DNA of 64,000 nt from Providencia manganoxydans (lineage in GTDB: Bacteria; Pseudomonadota; Gammaproteobacteria; Enterobacterales; Enterobacteriaceae): contig NZ_CP067099.1 in assembly GCF_016618195.1 (NCBI RefSeq), positions 2,728,001-2,792,000 of the forward strand. The letters run 5' to 3'. Under the pieces are notes generated by a model. It worked only from the letters and a program-made list of their open reading frames with translations, ran no database searches and was not told the DNA's origin. Both the position numbers and the translations under genes were made by a program. Below are positions 1 to 9,412 of the stretch, one piece after another (within the stretch, counting starts at the first letter, position 1; every line of letters starts with the position of its first letter).

Positions 1-501
1 GATAAAGCGACCCCAATTAATATCGGTCACGTGGTGTTTTTCGTTGATGATTTACCAACAACAGAAGCTTTTTACTGTCAAAAACTCGGTTTTCAAGTTT
101 CCGATCGTTATATCGATCGCGCTGTTTTCTTGCGCACTCAAATCAATGGCTGCCATCACAATCTCTTTTTACTCAAGCTGCCACACCGAGGACGCGGCCT
201 CAATCATGTCGCCTTTACCGTTCGTGATATCCATGAAGTCATTGGTGGTGGTCTGGCAATGAACCGCCAGAACTGGAGTACATTTATCGGCCCAGGCCGC
301 CACCCAATATCATCTGCTTACTTTTGGTATGTCAACAGCCCAACAGGTGGCGCCTTTGAATATTACACCAATGACGACTATTTAACTGAAAAGTGGCAAC
401 CACGTGAACTCGAACACTCTCTAGTTTCTTTTACTGAATGGGCTATCGAGGGAGGTATCGACCACGAAACTCGCCGCCAAGTCAAAAAAGAGAAGGAGTG
501 A
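1..501 (+). CDS. VOC-family extradiol-type dioxygenase, 5'-truncated by window edge
   Basis: The reading frame is open from the first base and ends at TGA 499-501, so the start lies outside the window. The visible 166 residues form a vicinal-oxygen-chelate domain with a likely metal triad His10, His69 and Glu120 of the fragment (in IGHVVFF, LNHVAF and GAFEYYT), the arrangement used by type I extradiol ring-cleavage dioxygenases to hold Fe(II). The family opens catechol-like rings, but the substrate cannot be read here. The stop lies 4 bases before the next gene's ATG, so it belongs to the same operon. A non-dioxygenase VOC enzyme is possible, but the operon context (reductase, hydrolase, aldehyde dehydrogenase) favours ring cleavage. 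Confidence 0.75.
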   Translation, partial: DKATPINIGHVVFFVDDLPTTEAFYCQKLGFQVSDRYIDRAVFLRTQINGCHHNLFLLKLPHRGRGLNHVAFTVRDIHEVIGGGLAMNRQNWSTFIGPGRHPISSAYFWYVNSPTGGAFEYYTNDDYLTEKWQPRELEHSLVSFTEWAIEGGIDHETRRQVKKEKE

Positions 502-505
502 TGTC

Positions 506-1720
506 ATGACACAGATAATCAATGGTGGAATTGTCATTATTGGCGGAGGCCAAGCTGGCGGCTGGGCAGCCAAAACCTTAAGAGATGAAGGTTACCAAGG
601 CACTTTATCTGTGATCAGCGATGAAGCGCATGATTTCTATGAACGACCACCGTTATCCAAGGCCGCTCTTAAACAAGCCGATTTCTCGCTATCACGTTTA
701 TTTAGTGAAGAAGACACTGCGGCATTGAACATCACATGGTATCGACCACTTAGAGCAACCGCGATTGATTCTCAGCACAAACAAGTTCTACTCAGTGATG
801 GGCGTGCTATTTCATTTGATAAACTCTTAATTGCTACCGGTGGACGGGCTCGTTACCTCTCTTCAGATTGGCAATCACACCCTCGTGTTTTCACATTACG
901 TTCATGGGATGATGCGCAACGTTTACGTGAAGCCATGCTTAAGGCAGACAATATTGCCATTATTGGTGGTGGTTGGATCGGCTTAGAAGTAGCAGCTTCT
1001 GCACGTCAAATGGGGCTTGACGTCACTGTATTTGAACGCCAAACACGTCTATGCCAACGTAGCGTTCCTGCTTCAGTTTCTGATGCTTTAATGCAGCGTC
1101 ACCAGCAAGCTGGCGTTAATATCATTACAGATTGTGGCGATATCTGCCTTGATGAAACCACTGACTCGTTATCAATAAGCTGTGATAAACAAGCCAGCCA
1201 ATGTTTTGATATTGCTGTTATGGGGATTGGGGTAGAACTCAATCTAGAATTAGCTTCTGAAGCAGGTCTTGAATTAGCCCATGGCATTGTGATTAACGGT
1301 CAAGGGCAAACCTCACACCCCGATATCTATGCAGCTGGTGATGTGGCTTGTCATCCTACATTATCACTGTGTTTACAATCTTGGGCGTATGCACAAAACC
1401 AAGCCATCTCAACAGCAAAAGCGATGCTTAATGCACACAGTGAGCCGTTTAGTGATCTCGCTTGGCTGTGGTCGGATCAATATCAAGACAATATCCAAAT
1501 ACTTGGCATACCTACGGCTGAAGCGACTCAACATATTCAACGTATCACCCCCAATTCTGAAATTTATTTCTCACTAAATCAAAACAATGAGTTGATCCAG
1601 ATGGTGTCATTCAATGATGCCAGAGCCATTAAATTGGGTAAGAGATGGATGCAAAACAACCGTAAGCTATCACCGACAGAGCTTGCAGATCCTAATTTTT
1701 CACTGATGTCGCTGAAATAA
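506..1720 (+). CDS. FAD-dependent ferredoxin reductase of a ring-hydroxylating oxygenase system
   Basis: A 404-residue pyridine-nucleotide-disulfide-type flavoprotein. The FAD-binding GGGQAGG motif is at residues 13-19, the NAD(P)H-binding IIGGGWIGLE motif near residue 151, and YAAGDVA near 276, which is the order found in HcaD/BphA4-type reductases that pass electrons from NADH to a Rieske ferredoxin. The length matches that family (about 400). AAGGAG at 493-498 supports ATG 506, four bases after the previous stop. No ferredoxin or Rieske oxygenase is visible, so they would have to lie upstream of the window or elsewhere. The class is confident; the partner is inferred. Confidence 0.8.
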   Translation: MTQIINGGIVIIGGGQAGGWAAKTLRDEGYQGTLSVISDEAHDFYERPPLSKAALKQADFSLSRLFSEEDTAALNITWYRPLRATAIDSQHKQVLLSDGRAISFDKLLIATGGRARYLSSDWQSHPRVFTLRSWDDAQRLREAMLKADNIAIIGGGWIGLEVAASARQMGLDVTVFERQTRLCQRSVPASVSDALMQRHQQAGVNIITDCGDICLDETTDSLSISCDKQASQCFDIAVMGIGVELNLELASEAGLELAHGIVINGQGQTSHPDIYAAGDVACHPTLSLCLQSWAYAQNQAISTAKAMLNAHSEPFSDLAWLWSDQYQDNIQILGIPTAEATQHIQRITPNSEIYFSLNQNNELIQMVSFNDARAIKLGKRWMQNNRKLSPTELADPNFSLMSLK

Positions 1721-1742
1721 ACAAGCGAGTAGGAGAAACACC

Positions 1743-3011
1743 ATGGCAAACCAACAAGTTTCTGTTTCCTCAGTGACTAACGAGTTAGAAACACAACAAG
1801 AAGAAAAAGTGAATTGGTTTATTCCAATTGGATTATTTTCTTGTGTACTGCTCGCCTTTTTTGACAAAATTAGTATCGCAGCACTGTTCTCTGATGAACA
1901 ATTTCAAAAAGCACTAGGCATTGATTTTGATCCAACTCGCCTTGGTTTATTAATGAGCGCCTTTCTTTTTGCTTATGGTATTTCGTCCATGGTGCTCAGT
2001 GGTATCGGTGATAAATTTCACCCAACCAAAATGCTACTTTTCATGGTAAGTAGTTGGTGCTTTTTAATGATTTTTATGGGATTCACCCATCATTATGGCA
2101 CTATGGTTTTTCTACGCATCCTACTTGGGATCGCTGAAGGCCCATTATTAGCTATCTCTTACGCTATCGTTCGCCGAACATTTCCACAAAAAATGCAAGC
2201 CAGAGCAACGATGCTTTGGTTACTCGGCACCCCGCTTGGGGCTGCGCTTGGCTTCCCTATTTCACTGTATTTACTTCATAACTTCGGTTGGCAAAGTACC
2301 TTTTTTGTCATGGCGGCTTTTACTGTGCCTGTTTGGTGGCTGATTATTATCGGTATTCGCCATCCTAATTTAAGTCATAAACAAAACAAAAATGCGAATG
2401 GCCAAGTTTCCCCTCATGAAATTGCTGAAACGAAATTACAGCGCAACATTTTGCTACGTAATAGCCATTTTTGGATCATTTGCTTATTTAACATCGCCTT
2501 CTTAATTTACCTGTGGGGGATGAATGGTTGGTTGCCAAGTTACTTAATTAAAGGCAAATCCATCAATTTAGAGCATGCAGGGATCCTCTCATCACTGCCC
2601 TTTATTGCCATGTTATTCGGTGAAGCCATCGGGGCTTGGCTTTCAGATCGCTACGATCGTCGTGCACTCGTTTGCTTTATCTCATTGCTGGGTGCAGTGG
2701 CTGGGCTAGCAGGTGTATTACTCCTTGATAATACCTACAGCATTATTTTGATGATGGCATTCAGCATGTTTATGTGGGGCGCAGGCGCACCGAATATTTT
2801 TGCCTTGCTTGCTAAAGCAACACAAAAACAAGTCAGTGCACTAGCTGGCGGTATCTTCAATGGACTAGGCAATCTTGCTGGTGCAGCAGCTCCACTGCTT
2901 ATGGGCGTGTTGATCACCATCACTCATGATATGGATAGCGGACTATTATTTATCGTTATTATCGGTTTAATCGGCAGCTTACTACTGCTGCCTCTTATTA
3001 AGAAATATTGA
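1743..3011 (+). CDS. MFS transporter, anion:cation symporter-like
   Basis: A 422-residue polytopic membrane protein with about twelve hydrophobic segments, a cytoplasmic N-terminal tail of about 25 residues and the loop GIGDKFHPTK between TM2 and TM3 that corresponds to the MFS motif A. The overall layout resembles the ACS branch of the major facilitator superfamily, which imports organic acids. TAGGAGAAACACC gives a strong ribosome site before ATG 1743. Its position inside the catabolic operon makes it the probable importer of the pathway substrate. That role is inferred from context; specificity is unknown. Confidence 0.75.
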   Translation: MANQQVSVSSVTNELETQQEEKVNWFIPIGLFSCVLLAFFDKISIAALFSDEQFQKALGIDFDPTRLGLLMSAFLFAYGISSMVLSGIGDKFHPTKMLLFMVSSWCFLMIFMGFTHHYGTMVFLRILLGIAEGPLLAISYAIVRRTFPQKMQARATMLWLLGTPLGAALGFPISLYLLHNFGWQSTFFVMAAFTVPVWWLIIIGIRHPNLSHKQNKNANGQVSPHEIAETKLQRNILLRNSHFWIICLFNIAFLIYLWGMNGWLPSYLIKGKSINLEHAGILSSLPFIAMLFGEAIGAWLSDRYDRRALVCFISLLGAVAGLAGVLLLDNTYSIILMMAFSMFMWGAGAPNIFALLAKATQKQVSALAGGIFNGLGNLAGAAAPLLMGVLITITHDMDSGLLFIVIIGLIGSLLLLPLIKKY

Positions 3012-3040
3012 TTAGAGACTCAATGTTAGGAGATCGCACT

Positions 3041-3559
3041 ATGTCACAACAACAGAATCAAATAAAACCACAAGGCGTTGAAATCGCTGATTGGGTGGAA
3101 TCACGCATCGCACGTTTTGAAGGTCGTAAATATGATTGGAACGCGCTGAAATTTCAGGCCGATTTTGACCCTAAATACCGTCGAGCACAAATGCGCTATA
3201 TCGGTACTGGAGCTACAGGTGTTGCTAATGATGCAAACACCGTACCTGCTGAAAACTTTACCTTTTCTACTATGGTACTACCCGCAAAATGTGAAGGTCC
3301 TCTGCATTTACACCCAGATGTTGAAGAAGTATTTTTCATGCTCAAAGGTACCATCACCTTATTTATTAAAGATGGCGACGAAGAATATGAAACCGTGCTA
3401 AAAGAGCGCGATCTGATTTCTGTACCCGCCGGTATTTATCGTGGCCTGTTCAACCATGGTGAAGAAGAAGCGCTCATGTGTGTGATGATCGGTACACCAA
3501 AACCGGCTATTCCGACTTACCCAGAAGATCATCCTTTATCAAAAGTCAAACGTGGTTAA
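3041..3559 (+). CDS. Cupin-domain protein
   Basis: A 172-residue single-domain cupin. Cupin motif 1 carries His89, His91 and Glu95/96 (HLHPDVEEVFF) and motif 2 carries a His in LFNHGEEE, which together form the usual metal-binding set. The start at ATG 3041 is chosen over an upstream ATG at 3008 because TTAGGAG lies at 3026-3032, and because the longer version would overlap the MFS gene. Cupins in such operons can be dioxygenases, isomerases or substrate-binding accessories; nothing here distinguishes them. It is co-transcribed, with a 15-base gap to the hydrolase. Confidence 0.7.
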   Translation: MSQQQNQIKPQGVEIADWVESRIARFEGRKYDWNALKFQADFDPKYRRAQMRYIGTGATGVANDANTVPAENFTFSTMVLPAKCEGPLHLHPDVEEVFFMLKGTITLFIKDGDEEYETVLKERDLISVPAGIYRGLFNHGEEEALMCVMIGTPKPAIPTYPEDHPLSKVKRG

Positions 3560-3574
3560 GAGGAGAAATCAGTG

Positions 3575-4414
3575 ATGAAACTGCCAAGTGAACAATTACC
3601 TGTGATCCAATCTGCACATTTCGGTCAGTATTTTTTAAATTGGCGTGAAGCAGGCAATGGTGATGCCATCATTCTACTTCATGGTATCAGCTCAGGGTCA
3701 GCTTCATGGGTTTATCAATTGGCAGACTCATCACTGACACAACATTATCGACTCATCGCATGGGATGCTCCGGGTTACCTTAAAAGCCAAGCTCTCGCTA
3801 CTGAGCATCCAACGGCAATAGACTACGCAGATGCATTAGTCGCTTTTATCGATGGCTTGGCGCTAAATTCAGTGGTTCTTGTAGGCCATTCACTAGGCGC
3901 ATTAATGGCAAGTGCATTCGCCGCAAAATACCCACATAAGGTAACAAGCTTATTTTTAGCTAACCCTGCGCAAGGCTACGCAACAAAAAGTCCCACAGAG
4001 CAACAGCAAATTTACCAGCAACGCAAAGACATTGTGTTTAATTCAGGTATTGAAAAATATGCACAACAACGCGCTGCTGCATTACTCAGCCCAACAGCAA
4101 CCAAACAACAAATTGATTGGGTAAGGCAAACCATGAGTCAACTCAACCCTGATGGCTTTCTAGCGGCGGCATGGATGTTAGCGCACGATGACATAGGGCG
4201 TTATCTCGATACCTTTTCAGGGGCGGTGCAAATGGCTGTCGGTCTCGACGATACCATCACACCACCTGAAAAAGTACAACAGTTAGCACAACAAAAAGGC
4301 TGCCCGTTGAATTATCTCGAACAAGCAGGCCATGCTAGCTATCTCGACGCATCTCAACAATTTAATCGTTACCTGACACAATTTTTGGCATCCCATGCCG
4401 CAGTAGAAGTTTGA
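3575..4414 (+). CDS. Alpha/beta-hydrolase, possible ring-cleavage product hydrolase
   Basis: A 279-residue alpha/beta-hydrolase with a complete triad: Ser106 in GHSLG, Asp225/226 in GLDDTITP and His253 in QAGHASYL. The oxyanion-hole segment LLHGISSGS is near residue 35. Size and layout match MhpC/BphD-type C-C hydrolases, which split meta-cleavage products, and this fits its place next to an extradiol-type dioxygenase. Many other hydrolases share the fold, so the reaction is inferred. The start is either GTG 3572 or ATG 3575; AGGAG at 3561-3565 fits both, and ATG is preferred. Confidence 0.75.
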   Translation: MKLPSEQLPVIQSAHFGQYFLNWREAGNGDAIILLHGISSGSASWVYQLADSSLTQHYRLIAWDAPGYLKSQALATEHPTAIDYADALVAFIDGLALNSVVLVGHSLGALMASAFAAKYPHKVTSLFLANPAQGYATKSPTEQQQIYQQRKDIVFNSGIEKYAQQRAAALLSPTATKQQIDWVRQTMSQLNPDGFLAAAWMLAHDDIGRYLDTFSGAVQMAVGLDDTITPPEKVQQLAQQKGCPLNYLEQAGHASYLDASQQFNRYLTQFLASHAAVEV

Positions 4415-4429
4415 TTAAGGAATAGCGCT

Positions 4430-5224
4430 ATGAATTTACAGTTAGAAAATCGTGTTGCCGTTGTCACAGGAGGCAGTTCAGGAATTGGCCTCGCGACCGT
4501 TAAATTGCTGTTGGAAGAAGGATGCAAAGTTGCTTTCTGCGGTAGAGATAAACACAAATTAGCGCAGACATGCCAGTCATTACAGACGCTCTATCCTCAA
4601 GGCGAACTTTTGGCGGTGAGTTGTGATGTTTTGGACAAACAACAAACTGAAGATTTTGCTAAACAAGTTCAATCCCACTTTGGGCAAGTCGATGTATTAA
4701 TTAATAATGCAGGGCAAGGCTATGTCGCTAGTTACGCTGATACTCCCGAAACGGCTTGGTTACACGAGGCACAACTGAAATTATTCGGTGTTATCAATCC
4801 TGTAAATGCATTTATGTCACAGCTAGAGCAATCTGATATTGCCTCTATTACCTGTGTCAATTCGTTATTAGCTTTACAACCCGAGCCGCATATGGTCGCC
4901 ACTTCCGCGGCACGAGCTGCATTATTGAATTTAACCTTAAATCTATCAAAAACCTTATTACCAAAAGGGATCCGTGTTAATTCAATTTTATTGGGTATGG
5001 TGGAATCTGAACAATGGCGCCGCCGCTTTGAAAATCGCAACGACAAAAATCTGGATTGGGATAGCTGGATTGGCGCGATTGCTCAAAAAAGAGGCATACC
5101 GATGCAACGCCTTGGTAAACCCGAAGAACCCGCACGCGCCTTGGTCTTTTTAGCTTCACCAATGGCGTCATTTACTTCAGGGGCGGCAATTGATGTCTCT
5201 GGCGGCTTTAGCCATCACATTTAA
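4430..5224 (+). CDS. Short-chain dehydrogenase/reductase with atypical active site
   Basis: A 264-residue Rossmann protein with TGGSSGIG near residues 12-19 and NNAG near 87, both typical of classical SDRs. The usual catalytic Tyr-x-x-x-Lys is absent: at the equivalent place, with the same spacing, the sequence reads Thr158-Ser-Ala-Ala-Arg162 (segment VATSAARAAL). The Ser in CVNS is retained. The downstream segment RVNSILLGMVES is well kept, so the gene is not decaying. It may be a non-canonical dehydrogenase or a non-redox enzyme. It lies 15 bases after the hydrolase gene with AAGGAA before ATG 4430. Confidence 0.8.
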   Translation: MNLQLENRVAVVTGGSSGIGLATVKLLLEEGCKVAFCGRDKHKLAQTCQSLQTLYPQGELLAVSCDVLDKQQTEDFAKQVQSHFGQVDVLINNAGQGYVASYADTPETAWLHEAQLKLFGVINPVNAFMSQLEQSDIASITCVNSLLALQPEPHMVATSAARAALLNLTLNLSKTLLPKGIRVNSILLGMVESEQWRRRFENRNDKNLDWDSWIGAIAQKRGIPMQRLGKPEEPARALVFLASPMASFTSGAAIDVSGGFSHHI

Positions 5225-5237
5225 AGGGACGATGATG

Positions 5238-6026
5238 ATGAAAACATTGATGCTTATAGGATATGGCGCTATGGCCAATGAGGTCATTAATCGACTACCA
5301 GCAGGGATTGAATTACGTTGGGTGGTCGCTCGCGAGCCTCATCATAACGAAATCAAACAACGTTTTAATAACCGAGTGACACCACTAATCTGCCCATCAC
5401 AGGCAGATCAAAAACCCGATTTGGTTTTAGAATGTGCTAGCCAACAGGCCGTCAAACAATATGCCGCCATGATCTTAGAAAAAGGCTGGACATTTGCAGT
5501 GATCTCGACAGGCGCGCTCGCTGATGCACAATTTGCAGATAGCCTAAATCAGCACTCCCATCAAGGCACTTTCATTCCATTATCGGGCGCTGTAGCAGGG
5601 TTAGATGGCTTACGCTGTGCGAAACAAGCCAATATTAACCAAGTCACTTATCTTTCCCGTAAAAGTCCTGCAAGTTGGCGAAATGGCCCTGCGGAACAAT
5701 ACATTGACCTCAATAGCGTTACGGAACCTACGGTGTTTTTCCGTGGTTCAGCACGTGATGCCGCACTTAAATTTCCAGCCAATGCCAACGTCGCAGCGAC
5801 CGTTGCTCTGTATGGCGTTGGTATGGATCAAACCAAAGTGGAGTTGATGGTTGACCCAACCACCAGTAAAAACAGCCACCACATTGATGTTACAGGGGAT
5901 TTTGGGCATTTCTCCATTGAACTTAATGGTAATCCTTTGCCATCAAACCCGAAAACTTCGCTGTTATCTGCTTTAAGTGCTGTTGAAATTTGCCAACGCA
6001 TTGCACAGCACGATGCCATTATCTGA
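5238..6026 (+). CDS. Aspartate dehydrogenase-like NAD(P)-dependent enzyme (NadX family)
   Basis: About 262 residues. An N-terminal Rossmann motif GYGAMANEV is followed by the segment GAVAGLDGL and a C-terminal domain with NVAATVALYGVGMD and NSHHIDV, characteristic of the aspartate dehydrogenase / DUF108 family. Members convert L-aspartate and oxaloacetate, or form iminoaspartate for NAD synthesis. Three in-frame ATGs stand in a row (5232, 5235, 5238); AAAGGG at 5223-5228 best fits the last. In this catabolic operon it may act on an amino-acid or imine intermediate rather than in NAD synthesis; that is inference. Confidence 0.8.
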   Translation: MKTLMLIGYGAMANEVINRLPAGIELRWVVAREPHHNEIKQRFNNRVTPLICPSQADQKPDLVLECASQQAVKQYAAMILEKGWTFAVISTGALADAQFADSLNQHSHQGTFIPLSGAVAGLDGLRCAKQANINQVTYLSRKSPASWRNGPAEQYIDLNSVTEPTVFFRGSARDAALKFPANANVAATVALYGVGMDQTKVELMVDPTTSKNSHHIDVTGDFGHFSIELNGNPLPSNPKTSLLSALSAVEICQRIAQHDAII

Positions 6027-6039
6027 CAGGAGAAAAACC

Positions 6040-7509
6040 ATGAAAAAGCTTGATATATTTGTCGGAGGGAAATGGCAGCAAGGCCGTGGTAACGAAATGC
6101 ACTCCCGTTTCCCTGGTGATCAACATATTGTTGCCACACTCAATAGTGCTAACCTTGAAGATGTTGAAGATGCCGTTCTCGCTGCTGACAAGGCGTGGCG
6201 TGCGCCGAGTTGGCGTTCACAACCTTCCCACCAGCGAGCCACTATTTTGCTTAAAGTCAGTGCATTAATTGAAGAACGCATTGACGAACTCACACATTTA
6301 CAAACCCTTGATAATGGCAAACCTTGGGCAGAAGCACGAGGTTTAGTCATGAGTGCTGCTGCTACCGCACGCTACTTTGCAGCCGTTTGTGAAGTCAGTG
6401 GTGGTGAACTCCCACCACGTCGCCAATCCGATATGATGACCTTGAGCACTTATCAGCCTGTTGGTGTAATAGCGGCGATTACGCCATGGAACTCTCCGAT
6501 TGCTAGCGATATGCAAAAAATTGCCCCTGCCATTGCCGCAGGTAATGCCGTGATTTTAAAACCAGCAGAAGCGACCCCACTGATCTCACTAAAACTTGCA
6601 GAATTGTTCGAGCAAGCAGGTCTTCCTGCTGGATTGCTGAGTGTATTACCGGGCAAAGGATCTATCGTAGGCGATGCGCTGGTTCGTCATCCATTAGTCA
6701 GAAAAATTTCATTTACGGGTGGCACAAACACCGGTCGTCAACTTGCGCATATTGCAGCTGACAAATTGATCACAACGTCACTTGAACTCGGAGGCAAATC
6801 GCCGACTATCGTCCTAGAAGATGCCGATATTGAACTGGCGGCACACGGCGTTTGTTATGGTATTTTCAGCTCTATGGGGCAAGCTTGTATTGCGGGCTCA
6901 CGGCTATTTGTGGCAAAAGCCATCTATAAACCGTTTATGGAACGATTAACCGCCCTTACCCAACAGCTGATTATTGGCGATCCACGTCAAGAGCGTGTAC
7001 ATATCGGCCCATTAATTACCCCTGCCCACCGAGAAAGCGTGATCCGCTATGTCACTCAAGCTATTAACGAAGGCGGCACAATTCGCCTTGGTGGTGAAAT
7101 ACCCAGTGACCCGAGTTTACAAGAAGGTAACTATTACCAGCCAACCATCATTGAAGGTTTGACTAACCAAGCCTCTGTTTGCCAAGAAGAAATTTTTGGC
7201 CCTGTTCTCGTCGTTATTCCATTTGATGATGAAGCTGAACTTATTGATGAAGCGAATGATTCTATTTATGGACTCGCGGCGGGTATTTGGACAAAAGACT
7301 ATACACGTGCATTTAAACTCGCTGACGCATTAGACGTTGGCACTGTTTGGATCAATACCTACAAAGTTTTCTCCATTTCAACACCTTTTGGCGGTTTTAA
7401 AGAGAGCGGACTCGGTAGAGAAAAAGGCATTGAGAGCCTTAAAGCCTATATGCAGCAAAAAAGTATTTTTCTGGCATTAAACCCACAACCAAACCGTTGG
7501 TGTGAATAA
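6040..7509 (+). CDS. Aldehyde dehydrogenase
   Basis: A 489-residue NAD(P)-dependent aldehyde dehydrogenase. The Glu249 general base lies in LELGGKSP and the catalytic Cys283 in GQACIAGS, 34 residues apart as in the family. PWNSP near residue 150 and EEIFGPV near 385 are also present. It oxidises an aldehyde intermediate to the acid. ATG 6040 is chosen because CAGGAG at 6027-6032 precedes it and the longer frame from 5977 would overlap the previous gene. It lies 13 bases downstream of the aspartate-dehydrogenase-like gene in the same operon. The substrate is unknown. Confidence 0.9.
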   Translation: MKKLDIFVGGKWQQGRGNEMHSRFPGDQHIVATLNSANLEDVEDAVLAADKAWRAPSWRSQPSHQRATILLKVSALIEERIDELTHLQTLDNGKPWAEARGLVMSAAATARYFAAVCEVSGGELPPRRQSDMMTLSTYQPVGVIAAITPWNSPIASDMQKIAPAIAAGNAVILKPAEATPLISLKLAELFEQAGLPAGLLSVLPGKGSIVGDALVRHPLVRKISFTGGTNTGRQLAHIAADKLITTSLELGGKSPTIVLEDADIELAAHGVCYGIFSSMGQACIAGSRLFVAKAIYKPFMERLTALTQQLIIGDPRQERVHIGPLITPAHRESVIRYVTQAINEGGTIRLGGEIPSDPSLQEGNYYQPTIIEGLTNQASVCQEEIFGPVLVVIPFDDEAELIDEANDSIYGLAAGIWTKDYTRAFKLADALDVGTVWINTYKVFSISTPFGGFKESGLGREKGIESLKAYMQQKSIFLALNPQPNRWCE

Positions 7510-7560
7510 ATGACCACCGATACGCTTTCGGTGAGTTATCGAATTCTAAAGGAGAACACT

Positions 7561-9204
7561 ATGTATGAGACAATCACGGTTGGCGAGGCTATCGCCAGAA
7601 CGTTAGAACAATATCAAGTCAGTACCGTGTATGGCGTTATTTCAATTCACAACCTCCCGATTGCCGATGCTATCGGTCGTCGCGGCATCATTGATTTTAC
7701 CCCAAGTCGTGGTGAGGCTGGCGCAGTGACGATGGCTGATGCTCACAGTCGATTTACCGGTTTAGGTGTTGCTCTGACCAGTACTGGCGCAGGTGCAGGC
7801 AATGCTATTGGTTCAATGATAGAAGCAATGAATGCATGTTCTCCAATGATACATATTACTGGGCAGGTTGAAAAAGCTTACCTTGATATGGATGCGGGTT
7901 TTATCCATGAAACTCGTGATCAACTCGGCTTCTTGAGAGCAAGTTCAAAACAAGCCTTTCGCGTGCATACTGCGGAGCAGGCCATCGCCGTTTTACATAA
8001 AGCCATTCAAGTCGCACAAACCGTACCTTGTGGCCCAGTATCTATCGAAATTCCAATCGATATTCAAAACACGCAAGTGCCATTATCTATTTTAAGCGCC
8101 CCACTCGCACCATCGACGCTTCCTAGTGCCACCCTAAAGCAAGTTGAAGCTATTTGGCAAAAACTACAACATGCACAACGGCCTTTACTGTGGATTGGTG
8201 GCGGAGCATTACAATCAAGCCAAGCGGTTAAGCGACTCGCTGATTTAGGTATTGCTGTCATTAGCAGTACACATGGGAGAGGCATTCTATCTGACGACCA
8301 TCCATTTAGTTTACGTGCTTTTCATAATGCAGATTCCATTGATAAATTACTGCGTGATTGTGATATCACACTGGTTGCAGGCTCTCGACTACGGAGTAAC
8401 GAAACAAAAACATGGTCGCTCCCTCTACCACAACCTTTGATTCAAATTGATATCGACCCACTGGCAGCAAATCGTAACTACAGCGCTGATTTAGTTATCA
8501 CTGCGGATTGTGCTCAGATATTAAGTGGATTAGCCGATAAATTAGAACAAACACATTTTTCTGCACCTTCACAGTGGCAACAACGCGTACAAACAGCGGT
8601 GCAGCAGGCAGAAACGCAATTGCGAGAACAATGTGGTTCTTATAGCCAATTAAGTGATGCTATTGAACACGTTCTCCCTAGCGAAGGCATTTTTGTTCGT
8701 GATATTACTGTTTCAGGTAGTCTGTGGGGAAGCCGATTATTAAAAGCCACTCAACCAATGCATAATATACATTCATTAGCTGGAGCTATCGGTTTAGGTT
8801 TAGCAATGTCAATTGGCACTGCCAAAGCAAATCCCAACGTTCCTGTTATTGGCTTAGTCGGTGACGGCGGGCTAATGCTTGGCATTGGTGAATTAGCCAC
8901 CATGGCTCAAGAGCAGTTACCTATTGTGCTGATCATTATGAATGACCATGGATATGGTGTTATGCGAGGTATTCAGGATAAATATTTTTCAGGTCGACAA
9001 TACTATAATGAATTGCTCACGCCATCGTTTAGCAAACTTGCAGCATCAATGGGAATTCATGCGTTAACTATTGATAGAGCAGAAGAGTTCCAACCAACGC
9101 TTCAACAAGCAATTGAGCTAAAGCAGCCAGTGGTCGTCGAAGTTCTAATGAAAAACATTGGTACGATGAATTTCTCCGGTCCACCGCAGAAAAAATTATT
9201 CTAA
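7561..9204 (+). CDS. Thiamine-diphosphate-dependent enzyme, acetolactate synthase / benzoylformate decarboxylase type
   Basis: A 547-residue three-domain ThDP enzyme. The N-terminal Pyr domain holds the conserved catalytic Glu52 (SRGEAGAV), the central domain is around residues 190-330, and the C-terminal PP domain carries the GDGG...N cofactor motif at about 434-463. Such enzymes decarboxylate or ligate 2-oxo acids. AAAGGAG before ATG 7561 decides the start over an in-frame ATG at 7510. The 51-base gap to the aldehyde dehydrogenase is the longest within the operon. This is the last gene, followed by a hairpin. A 2-oxo acid decarboxylation step in the pathway is inferred. Confidence 0.85.
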   Translation: MYETITVGEAIARTLEQYQVSTVYGVISIHNLPIADAIGRRGIIDFTPSRGEAGAVTMADAHSRFTGLGVALTSTGAGAGNAIGSMIEAMNACSPMIHITGQVEKAYLDMDAGFIHETRDQLGFLRASSKQAFRVHTAEQAIAVLHKAIQVAQTVPCGPVSIEIPIDIQNTQVPLSILSAPLAPSTLPSATLKQVEAIWQKLQHAQRPLLWIGGGALQSSQAVKRLADLGIAVISSTHGRGILSDDHPFSLRAFHNADSIDKLLRDCDITLVAGSRLRSNETKTWSLPLPQPLIQIDIDPLAANRNYSADLVITADCAQILSGLADKLEQTHFSAPSQWQQRVQTAVQQAETQLREQCGSYSQLSDAIEHVLPSEGIFVRDITVSGSLWGSRLLKATQPMHNIHSLAGAIGLGLAMSIGTAKANPNVPVIGLVGDGGLMLGIGELATMAQEQLPIVLIIMNDHGYGVMRGIQDKYFSGRQYYNELLTPSFSKLAASMGIHALTIDRAEEFQPTLQQAIELKQPVVVEVLMKNIGTMNFSGPPQKKLF

Positions 9205-9220
9205 AACTTAATGATATCCG

Positions 9221-9249
9221 CATTAGAGTGAGAACAACTCACTCTAATG
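9221..9249 (+). terminator. Strong stem-loop ending the catabolic operon
   Basis: A perfect 12-bp inverted repeat (CATTAGAGTGAG / CTCACTCTAATG) with a 5-base loop starts 17 bases after the ThDP gene stop. There is no long T-run, so it may act as an mRNA 3'-end stabiliser or a weak terminator. Confidence 0.6.
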
Positions 9250-9412
9250 ATTGACCGCCTTCATTCCCTATTTTCTATCCTCAATATTGCCTTATTACAC
9301 TTGCTTACTTAACTTATATTCATTTGTTCAAACAAATTGCTATACTTGCCGCTCGCCATATTTTAGGAAAGAGTACTTATTAATATCAGTACCTACTACT
9401 TAAGGAACAATA

